Source of the DNA: Priapulus caudatus
Taxonomy: Eukaryota > Priapulida > Priapulimorpha > Priapulimorphida > Priapulidae
Direction of reading: 5' to 3'
Length of the DNA stretch: 46,379 nt
Assembly: GCF_000485595.1 (NCBI RefSeq)
Contig: NW_014577106.1
Location: 362,492 to 408,870 of the forward strand
Shown here one piece after another: positions 24,301 through 46,379 of the stretch. Position 1 is the first letter of the stretch. Every line of letters starts with the position of its first letter. The position numbers were made by a program, and so were the translations under genes. The notes below the pieces were generated by a model. The model did not search any database, was not told where the DNA came from, and saw only the letters and a program-made list of their open reading frames with translations.

Positions 24301-27300
24301 CGGCCTTAACATTACCAGGAGTTAATAAAGACAAATTGTCTTTATTAAAATTATTAAAATTATTAAATTAATTAAATTATTAAAATTATTAAAATTATTA
24401 AGATAAATTTGTCTTTATTAACTCCTGACATTACTGAGTTATAACACTATATATACTTACATGACCTGACTGTTAGTATCATTCGTAGCATCGCTTCCAC
24501 CCTCTCCGCTCACATCCAAACTGTCGCCATTCATGCTTTCGATGAGTGTAGTTTCTGCAAAGCATGGGCGAGCGAGTAGCGAATTCGCAATGTAGTGATC
24601 GTGCAACAAGAATGAATAAGGACACACCAAACAACAGAACCGCAACACTCCACGCAACACCAACGGATACCGATGTATGTGATATCCAACTGATTTTATC
24701 ATTTATATGATTCTTCTACATAAGAAATTCGGTGTTTTCAGGCTACACGGTTTTTTGCATCGAATGTTGTCGGGCAATTCTACGATGTGAATCAGTCATA
24801 GAGCCTGTTTGATAGTATGTGTTTAATAAAGGGGCCAATTTGGACCATGTTATGATTTAAATTTGATTTTTTGGCTACCTGGTTAAAGAATACAAGTTTA
24901 TTTTTTCCGATTAGACACCTTTTTATGCTCTCGGAATCACAACCAAAACTACTGGGGAGTGATCTGTGTCAGTGTGTGCTTGTTTGGCTTTCGTGTGTTT
25001 GTTTGACAATGAGTTTTGTTTTATCAAATGATGTTCAGCCGGTATCCTGAACGCGGCACAAACTCAGGGCATGAAATTCAAATTTTTTTGCACTGGCCCA
25101 GAGGACTGGTAATAGCTTTTTTTTTTAACCAGCCCTCACCATAATTTACCAGCCCTCACAAATTTTATTTGAAAATCAATGTCATGTTTCACGCTTGCAT
25201 TCTCGATTTCAAATGTGTAAAATGTTGAGAAATTATGACGTGCAGTGCTCGAAATAAGCGTTGTCGCGGTTGTCCGAGACACCGCAGAATTTGCGCCGGA
25301 CAACCTAACCAGTCTGAGACATTGTCCTGGACAACCAGAAACACACTACCTAACCCTAACATCGACTCTAAAACCCGACTCGGCTATCTTATAATATACG
25401 CGTGTACCCATTAATCTATGGTGTATACCTTTTGCTTTCAAAATATTTTGGCATCTGAACTGACACAATACCAACCAACCTGGTGTAGGCTAGCTGGCAC
25501 AATAATGTCAGTTTCATACTTAAAATCCGAGTGTTTTCTAGCTCATCAAGAAATTTTATTGTGAATTAAATCGTGATAATATAAAAATATGGGACCAGCT
25601 GCTATTTCCAACACTGGTATATGTCAGGTTTTCTGAATTTATGAGAGGTGAACTCGATTTGGAACCAGCAAACCAGCAGTTTTAAAAAAATTTTGGGGAA
25701 GGACCCCATACCCACCCCCCTATGCCTGTTTTTCACTCCTCCCTCCTGGAATCCTAACCCGCACTGAACAATTTACATATCTTGGAGCAGAGAACAATGA
25801 ACAAAAATGTCGGCTTTTCGCATGGATTGCAGAGCTGAGAGGTAGAGGAGCCGAAGGGTGTGGAGAGGAGGCGGAAGGACCCAGTAAAATATATAAGTCA
25901 TCCCTCATTGTTGCGCAGTTCGCTGTTTTGGTCCGCCCTTGTTAAAAAAATCCTGGTACGCAGACTGTTTTTGGGTGTTTTCTGATCATATTATTATGTG
26001 ATTGAAAATAGGAGATTTGGGGATATTTTTTGGGACAACCAGAAATTGTTGCGGACAACCCGATTTGATGCGGGGGTTGTCCGCAGGACAACCACATTTT
26101 TTTTCCTATTTCGAGCACTGACGTGATATCCTTCAGGTAAAACAGTAATGTAGGCTATTTGCTTATTAAAGTGATTAAGTCACGAATTTCTAGCACCATC
26201 AAGTAGTATATGTGTGTGTTATTTGTACAAAATAAAATGTATGAAAATACAACTAGTGTTTCAGTTTACTTTTCATGCTTATATACAGGTCTTCTTTATA
26301 TGCCCTAATTTGCCGGTGAAAAAACGAGAAACGCCAGTATCTGAACAGTACTGGGGGAATAGTGTTAGACAACAGAAATTACCAAATCGTCTAGATTTTT
26401 GCAAATTTAACCAACGTAAAAACATTTTTATCAGGTGAGAGTTTGAGGATATGTTTAGTAACGTTAGTTCTTACTTTTAATGTAAAAAAATGGCAATTTT
26501 TTTTTACAAATTTTACCATAGAAAATTCGTGACGTAGTCAATTTAATGCTATAAAAAAATGTAGATCTATATTACTCGCTCACATGGCTGAAACCACAGG
26601 CTCGAAGGGCCGGTGTTTTGCCAATGTTACCGGCCCTCCAAATAATTTGCTGGCATACGCCGGTGGGCCGGTGCTAATTTCACGCCCTGCAAACTATCAC
26701 TGATCCCCTTTTTATTGTGCTACAAACTACAGCATTCCTAACTCTGCAGTTCTGCAATTGCAAACATTCACCTAAAATCAGTCATTGTCGGTGACTCTGT
26801 GTCAATGAGTCATATGTATATTGTAGGTCCTGTAGAGTGTAGTACTAGTACATTGTTTCCCCTGCATAGACACAAGCGAGGCGGCTGCCTCGCTCAAATC
26901 TCAGCTGCCACGCAGAAATTTATCCAAAAACACCGCCTCGCTGACGATAGTTCCGACCCGGAGGCCCGAGGCCACAAAGTTTTTGCTTTGGCCACCATCT
27001 CTACGAAACTGCCGGTCCTCCTGAGCAGCACTTTTTCCCCTCATATTAAGCTGAAATACTACGGTTATCGCAACTGCAGTTTAGACAGACTTGTAAACAG
27101 GAGCGCATTCTAATACGCTCCGTTCCTGAACGTAGACGGGATATCCAAAACATCTAGAGCCGAGAACAAAACCTCGTGACAGTCTAAGAAATCGATTGCG
27201 GCCTGTAGTGTAGCCCAGTGTTTTTATGACCGCATAACAATAAGTTCATATGTCGCAGGGGGTTATCGTGGGGAGTGAGGGCACGACCAGTGACACCTGA

Positions 27301-28527
27301 CACGCACGTAATCAAAGCTGTTAACTGAATTCAGCACTTTTCTTTACGTAGAAAGTCGACTATTTTTATTCAGTTAGATATCTAGAAGCAATGTAAACGG
27401 TATATACTTCAAGATTCTAGGCACTTGTAACTTTGCGGATATGCAGCAGCATTGATCTATGCATGGGGGTACTGAGGACTGGGGAGGAGAAAAACGAAAG
27501 TAAAACCTTTCCCAGAAGCTTGTTTTTTCCTTTTGACAACTTGAAAAAGTGATACAAGAGTCTCATATAATGTGTTCAGAATAAAGCTTAGAATGCACCA
27601 AATTGCACCTTTTTTTCCGGAAGAGCATGCCCCGAGACCCCCCTAGCATGGCGATCACCTTCGGCGCTCGCATTGCTCACTTCTCAGATTGCGCAACAAC
27701 CAAAAACATTTTTACCGACTCGCTGACGTTTTTGACCAGGGGAAACACTGCTAGTAGGAGGAAATGGGCGCCTTAGGTATCACGAAGTGATGCACAGATT
27801 TCTGTGTATCATCAACTGATGCACAGACTTTCCGTATATCAAGGAATGATGCAAAGGAATGATATCCGGTGACATCACGCGTTCACACGCCACAATATTT
27901 CAAATGGTACAGCCAGTAGTGCTGACCTGTGAGGAATAAAGCTATTAAAGGCATAAATACATGGTGTAAAGTTGTGGAAAGTGTTCAAAAAGATAGGTGA
28001 GATATCCATGTAAATAAATAAGTGTTAAAAACCCCCTACGTTTTCTGAGCCATTTTCCGTGGAACCAATCGGGACCAAATGCAGTAGCGAAATCGAGCTG
28101 ACAATGTTCTATATAGCCCTGCGGCAGTTAATGAACGCGGGCTATAGTACTAGAGCTAGGGTAAAGCCAGGTAGGCCTAGTTAGCCTTTTAGCCGAATCG
28201 AATGGCACTAATCGTATATATATCGAGGTATCGTAGGTACTACTACTAGGTATCGTATCGTATAATATTGTCCCACTCTTGTATTTCACAAAAGATGGTG
28301 AAGCTAGTTAGGTCGTACTTAGCCCAACGAGGTTCTACGACTGTGTCACGTTCTAGGAAGTCTAGTAGTGAGAAGCGAAAAGGTATCTTGTTGCTAGGTC
28401 CTATAATAGCCCTACCTTGTTTATTTGTTCTGTTACCGGCACCTGTTCCCGCGTGTAAAATGTCTCTAAACGAATGGATTGTCGAATTTACAGAACTTAT
28501 CAAATCATGATCTATCAAATCACTCAT
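6154..28527 (-). CDS. EDC4: EDC4 (Ge-1/HEDLS), mRNA-decapping scaffold, complete, 30 exons
   Basis: A complete gene: ATG complement at 28525-28527, stop at 6154-6156. Thirty exons, all GT-AG with compatible phases, give 4047 nt and 1348 aa; human EDC4 is about 1400 aa. EDC4 is the P-body scaffold that holds DCP1/DCP2 and XRN1 together for 5' decapping and decay. Order seen: a short N-terminal helix (SFRDILHAG), a QVIYLRGDDETNS strand, a WD40 propeller, an acidic low-complexity linker, coiled coils and the conserved C-terminal helical domain (HFNTAFQQ, LLSLIQQLSADL, FLEEAVMNLDMSHSVTREHG). Exon coordinates are in the four block entries. It lies head to head with DPP8/9 and tail to tail with DENND10. 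Introns are unusually loaded with repeats, several built from the gene's own splice junctions. Exon 1 rests on a weaker N-terminal match plus exact phase fit; the rest is secure. Confidence 0.93.
6385..6439 (-). repeat. Decayed copy of EDC4 exon 30 start with its acceptor
   Basis: Inside intron 29, about 90 bp before the true exon 30. On the minus strand it reads GGCAG|GTTATAGGAAG, then GTGAACCTGGACATGTCA, then CAGTGACG. The real exon reads GTAG|GTTCCTGGAAG, then ATGAACCTGGACATGTCA, then CGGTGACA. The AG acceptor, the GTT start and a ~17-bp identical core are kept, but the copy has lost its open frame. This is a partial tandem duplication of an intron-exon junction. Confidence 0.75.
6970..7040. 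repeat. GA microsatellite in EDC4 intron 28
   Basis: Imperfect (GA)n, read as (CT)n on the transcribed minus strand, just downstream of the exon 28 donor. Confidence 0.9.
7797..7952. repeat. CCCTCC-type pyrimidine tract in EDC4 intron 26
   Basis: Plus-strand C/T-rich low complexity with degenerate CCCTCCCTT repeats, abutting the exon 26 donor. It is purine-rich (GGGAGG) in the transcript, a G-rich intronic element next to a 5' splice site. Confidence 0.8.
8219..8400. repeat. CA/CACG microsatellite in EDC4 intron 25
   Basis: (CA)n of about 60 bp followed by CACG/CACACG imperfect repeats; reads as UG-rich in the transcript. Confidence 0.9.
8628..9020 (-). repeat. ~45-bp minisatellite abutting the EDC4 exon 25 acceptor
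   Basis: About eight degenerate copies of GGTTTGTGTGGTTGTTGCA plus a spacer such as TTGTGGATCACC or TTGAGGACTACC and TTATAGAGAGG. The copy nearest the exon carries the real acceptor (GGTTGTTGCAG|GGTACC, exon 25 starts at 8627). The spacer TGGAT...ATAGAGAG weakly resembles the exon start CGTGGATGCTATAGGAC. Most copies have TTGCAT or TTGTGT where the AG should be, so few would work as acceptors. Confidence 0.75.
9719..9805. repeat. (CACG)n microsatellite in EDC4 intron 23
   Basis: About 20 perfect CACG tetranucleotides; TGCG on the transcript strand. Confidence 0.95.
11464..11800. repeat. CACG/CACACG low-complexity block in EDC4 intron 20
   Basis: Several runs of CACG and CACA separated by short unique bits, filling most of the intron between exons 20 and 21. 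All open frames in it (Thr-His or Cys-Val repeats) are artefacts of composition. Confidence 0.92.
11826..15156 (-). other. EDC4: EDC4 exons 13-20, propeller exit and low-complexity linker (about residues 489-872)
   Basis: Exons: 14923-15156, 14533-14758, 14005-14123, 13681-13844, 13010-13221, 12698-12763, 12128-12193, 11826-11889. Exon 13 has VWVVAKIYSVFPKILQELQI, like the vertebrate VLIKLFCVHTKALQDVQIRF. Exon 14 has VPKPVLLGPEAF. Exon 17 holds a strongly acidic run (residues EIEEEVEIVEDEDEEE) and then DSNIWPPAPNIADL, matching vertebrate DSQVWPTAPDI. Exon 17 must end at 13010 (CA|GTAGGT) to avoid an in-frame TAG. The short exons 18-20 rest mainly on phase fit and splice sites. Confidence 0.75.
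12597..12668. repeat. ATGAATGA/AATAAA-type AT-rich simple repeat in EDC4 intron 18
   Basis: Imperfect AATGAATG and AATAAAAAATAAA repeats downstream of the exon 18 donor. Confidence 0.7.
15168..15400. repeat. CACA and ACGC microsatellites with short duplications in EDC4 intron 12
   Basis: Three copies of a CACACACACGTGAGCYARTGAT block at about 15175, 15215 and 15255 are followed by (CACG)n at 15351-15391. The block repeats intron sequence next to the exon 13 acceptor (true acceptor AG at 15157-15158). Confidence 0.75.
15749..17737 (-). repeat. 53-bp minisatellite made of the EDC4 exon 12 acceptor and exon start (~37 copies)
   Basis: Almost the whole of intron 11 is this array. On the minus strand the unit reads GTGTGTAG|GTGGTGTGTACA, then TGCTGCAGCTGTATCAG, then ATCTGTGTCTGTGTGC. 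The real exon 12 starts GTGTGTAG|GTGGTGTACATG, then CTGCAGCTGTATCAG, then GATGCGGAG. So each unit holds a 3' splice site plus the first ~27 coding bases (VVYMLQLYQ). The clean part (about 16550-17540) has a strict 53-bp period; 15780-16500 is noisier. The first unit begins about 12 bp after the exon 11 donor. Confidence 0.95.
18590..19014 (-). repeat. Degenerate minisatellite of the EDC4 exon 9 end and its donor
   Basis: Exon 9 ends CCCAATCTAGA|GTAAGTACCGAGTT on the minus strand. Downstream in intron 9 come degraded copies: CCCAATGTAGA|GTGAGTAATGAGTT, CTTATGTAGA|CTAAGTACCAAGTT, CCAATGGAGA|GTAAGTAATGAGTT and CCAATGGAGA|GTACGTATTGAGTT. Three of the four keep a GT donor. A 197-bp inverted-repeat element sits inside the array. 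Confidence 0.85.
18642..18838. mobile_element. 197-bp MITE or foldback with 32-bp perfect terminal inverted repeats
   Basis: 18642-18673 (GCTTGCGAGCCGACTCGACT and on) is the exact reverse complement of 18807-18838. The inside repeats GCAACTGG/CCAGTTGC and GTCGC motifs in both orientations. No coding capacity. I could not find a convincing target-site duplication. Confidence 0.8.
19866..20487 (-). repeat. 25-bp minisatellite downstream of the EDC4 exon 6 donor (~24 copies)
   Basis: The minus-strand unit is TACAGGTGACATGCATACC plus TACCTG, with GTGAC alternating with GTAAC. Every unit carries a CAG|GTRAC donor-like core. The array starts about 25 bp after the true donor (AAG|GTGATCTCACATGCG, exon 6 ends at 20490), whose GTGA..CATGC partly resembles the unit. 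No unique spacers separate the copies, so it is not CRISPR-like. Confidence 0.92.
22459..23154. mobile_element. Non-autonomous hAT-like element in EDC4 intron 2
   Basis: Ends CAGGGTTCGAAATTAAC and GTTAAATTCTACCCCTG are imperfect inverted repeats, with a subterminal ACTCGCAAAA/TTTTGCGAGT motif repeated at both ends. Flanked by ACTAT on each side (5-bp direct repeat). No transposase frame in 696 bp. Confidence 0.7.
23360..23384. other. Assembly gap (run of N)
   Basis: About 25 unknown bases in EDC4 intron 2. No exon is missing, because exon 2 and exon 3 phases join exactly. Confidence 0.97.
23477..24169. mobile_element. Degenerate DNA element, TIR GGGCC..TGTCAGAAAC type
   Basis: Left end GGGGCCGGCGTTGTCAGAAA and right end GTTCTGACAGACGGCCCC are imperfect inverted repeats. 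Subterminal TCGCAAC.TTA and TTAATG blocks also recur at both ends. No coding frame. It shares its terminal motif with 5512-5680. Boundaries are approximate. Confidence 0.45.
24316..24427. mobile_element. 112-bp AT-rich MITE with 22-bp perfect TIRs and a 7-bp target duplication
   Basis: CAGGAGTTAATAAAGACAAA at the left end is the exact complement of the right end. The centre is an ATTAAA/TTAATT run. ACATTAC lies directly on both sides, a clean target-site duplication. It sits 34 bp downstream (transcript sense: in intron 2) of the EDC4 exon 2 donor. Confidence 0.85.
25075..26689. mobile_element. hAT-like element in EDC4 intron 1, split by a nested element
   Basis: Ends CAGGGCATGAAATT and AATTTCACGCCCTG match at 13 of 14 inverted positions. 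CAAACT flanks both ends (6-bp target duplication). Near each end the motifs CCAGCCCTCAC/CCGGCCCTCC recur. About 740 bp remain once the nested 25243-26120 element is removed. No transposase frame was seen. Confidence 0.75.
25243..26120. mobile_element. hAT-like element nested in the previous one
   Basis: Ends CAGTGCTCGAAATA and TATTTCGAGCACTG are exact inverted repeats. Flanked by ACGTG on each side (5 bp). Both ends carry repeated GGACAACC/GGTTGTCC motifs. 878 bp, non-coding. Nesting shows it arrived after the outer element. Confidence 0.75.
26851..27750. mobile_element. hAT-like element, TIR CAGTGTTTCCCC type
   Basis: Ends CATTGTTTCCCCTG and CAGGGGAAACACTG are inverted repeats with one mismatch. 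CTAGTA flanks both sides (6-bp target duplication). The terminus CAGTGTTTCCC is typical of hAT transposons. The 104-codon open frame inside (26799-27113) shows no transposase feature, so it is non-autonomous. Confidence 0.75.
27751..28415. other. Remainder of EDC4 intron 1, short direct repeats only
   Basis: 27778-27855 has three loose copies of a TATCA..GTGATGCACAGA block with small dyads. The rest has nothing recognisable up to the exon 1 donor. Confidence 0.5.
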
Positions 28528-29218
28528 TAGGGCCTACATGAACTTCGAAAGCAAACAATTTCTGCCTACACAACACTACTGCAACAAATGGTTGTTCTCA
28601 AAAACTCATAAAGTCGTGTTTCTTACTGCGCTCCGGGTTGATGGCGCTAATTTACACTGCCACCTACCGTTGCCTATGTCAATTCATTTTATATTTTTAA
28701 AATAATTCCGTTATTAATGACATTTTATATTTTATGTAAAATGTGAACTTTTTAATGCAAATAAGAAGAATAAGAAAGTAATAAACATTCAGCACATACA
28801 ATATAATTTCAGCAAATGCCTACAATTTTTGAGAAAGATGCAAATTAATGCTAAAGTGTATTAATAAGACTGGCTCCTCGTCTCTCTTATATAGGCAAAT
28901 CATATATATTCCGTGCTTGTTACACGATAGTCTGCACCTCTACTTGTGCGGTCAGCAAATCGGGTCAGTGATGCTCTATTGTTTCAGTCCAATGAAAGCT
29001 GTGAATGAAAGCAGTGACAGTGTGAATGTAATGTGAATGGTTGTAGATATGCATACGCGTTAAATGTTGCAATTATGTTGACTAATTAAAAGATGCACCC
29101 ATTAGATTATTTTTAACGTTATACACAGTTGTTCTGCCCGTATACAATAAATGTTGAAATACAAACATCGTTGTGATTAACGCCGCGATAGCACGTATGT
29201 TTCCTCACCTTCACAATC

Positions 29219-29251
29219 ACAGTACTAGTACTAGTACTAGTACTAGTACTA
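29219..29251. repeat. (AGTACT)n microsatellite
   Basis: Five to six copies of the hexamer, in the divergent intergenic region. Confidence 0.9.
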
Positions 29252-29490
29252 CCGCACTGCCATTCGCATTGGCCCGTAGACTAGCCACAAATTACCTTCT
29301 CTCTAATAAAGACTCTAGGCCTATGTGGCGAGAAGTGAAACAGTCGTGGCGCCTTGTCGGGCTGCCTTTACTGCTACGTATTGGCCTTTTGTCCTAACTC
29401 TGTGGCTCTGTCGACCACGTCCACCTTTCAATCTCTGGCTTCCTTATACTATAGTCTAGACTTAGTTTCGCTCATACTCATACTCATAAG

Positions 29491-29713
29491 GTCTATGTCC
29501 CCCAGGGTACTGCCGGAACGTACCCTAGATACGGTCCGGTATACCGGAACGTACCCTGGTCACTATTTGATATGGTTAGCATTAGGGAGTAGGCGTAGGC
29601 TAGTGGAGTGTGCGAGGTACGGTGCGGCATATTATTAGATAGTACCAGTGTACGTTCCGGTATACCGGACCGTACCCAGGGTACGTTCCGGCAGTACCCT
29701 GGGGGAGATAGAC
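29491..29713. mobile_element. 223-bp MITE-like element with ~70-bp inverted arms
   Basis: The left arm GTCTATGTCCCCCAGGGTAC..., containing GGTCCGGTATACCGGAAC, pairs with the right arm ending GTACCCTGGGGGAGATAGAC with only a few mismatches. Each arm also contains smaller dyads (CCGGTATACCGG, and GGGTACGTTCCGG against CCGGAACGTACCC). The loop is about 80 bp. It lies about 285 bp upstream of the DPP8/9 ATG. No clear direct target repeat. Confidence 0.8.
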
Positions 29714-29997
29714 CCTCTTAGCTTTAGTTTCTGTTTCTCTATCTCTCTCTCTCGCTCGCTCGCTGTGAATCTACTAGAATCTACTTCCCTAAAATTTAAA
29801 TTGCTTCATTATTTTGTTTGTGTTACCCGCAGCCATGACATTTGCTGAGTCTTAACCGATCGTCGACATTAATGCACGAAGGCGAACGTGCGCATTAGCT
29901 CTGAAACGCATCGAGCATCACAGACACTCCACCAATGCTTGAATCATTGCCGACATAGTGTCACTGTGGACACGGTGTCGATCAATCGAACGACAAC

Positions 29998-46379
<16,382 letters not shown>

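Larger units (their letters stand above)
22195..28527 (-). other. EDC4: EDC4 exons 1-3 (residues 1-105)
   Basis: Exon 1 is 28416-28527 (donor AAG|GTAGGG), exon 2 is 24461-24554, exon 3 is 22195-22303. Exon 1 encodes MSDLIDHDLISSVNSTIHSF followed by RDILHAG, which resembles the N-terminal DATQHLRDIL stretch of vertebrate EDC4. Exon 2 is acidic and Gly/Ser-rich and ends in NSQVI. Exon 3 begins YLRGDDETNS, matching vertebrate VICLSGDDSS. Introns 1 (24555-28415) and 2 (22304-24460) are long and filled with DNA transposons. Confidence 0.8.
28528..29997. promoter_or_regulatory. Head-to-head intergenic region, likely divergent promoter of EDC4 and DPP8/9
   Basis: 1470 bp separate the two start codons on opposite strands, so both promoters and 5' UTRs must lie here unless there are upstream non-coding exons. 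I see no TATA box at a convincing place. It contains (AGTACT)n at 29219-29251 and a 223-bp near-palindrome at 29491-29713. The DPP8/9 side becomes CpG-rich from about 29850. The promoter call is inferred from gene geometry. Confidence 0.5.

Noticed and set aside
26799-27113. 104-codon open frame as a transposase fragment
   Set aside because: Overlaps the end of a hAT-like element but shows no transposase motif; likely chance.
28268-28510. 80-codon plus-strand open frame
   Set aside because: Antisense shadow of EDC4 exon 1.

Overview
This is nuclear DNA of an animal, most likely a marine or other invertebrate. Genes have many short exons with GT-AG introns, CpG is not depleted, and the three recognisable proteins are animal ones. 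The window is rich in microsatellites, minisatellites and non-autonomous DNA transposons. I cannot name the species. A run of N (about 23360-23384) and frequent single-base indels inside some arrays suggest a draft, long-read-style assembly.

Layout: (1) 171-1710, plus strand: the 3' half of a DENND10 (FAM45) orthologue, with four exons and the stop codon. (2) 1711-6153: a convergent intergenic region with a degenerate ~125-bp tandem array and one small MITE. (3) 6154-28527, minus strand: a complete EDC4 (Ge-1/HEDLS) orthologue. It has 30 coding exons whose phases all join, totalling 4047 nt and 1348 aa. It is the scaffold of the mRNA decapping complex. (4) 28528-29997: a 1.47-kb head-to-head intergenic region holding a 223-bp near-palindromic element; a shared promoter is likely. 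(5) 29998 to beyond the window end, plus strand: a DPP8/DPP9 orthologue, cytosolic family S9 dipeptidyl peptidase. Fifteen exons (833 codons) are present; the last exon, carrying the catalytic His, lies outside the window.

The three genes act in unrelated processes (endosomal trafficking, mRNA decapping, Xaa-Pro peptide cleavage). No functional cluster is evident.

The most unusual signal is in the introns. In at least five introns of EDC4 and DPP8/9, tandem arrays or duplicates are built from the neighbouring splice junction itself, meaning the splice site plus adjoining exon bases. Two arrays repeat a 3' splice site with the start of its exon (53-bp unit x ~37; 46-bp unit x ~20). Others repeat an exon end with its 5' splice site. 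Three further introns have arrays hugging a splice site with weaker resemblance. This looks like a recurrent process of intron growth, or intron birth, by tandem duplication across exon-intron junctions. It leaves ladders of decoy splice sites.
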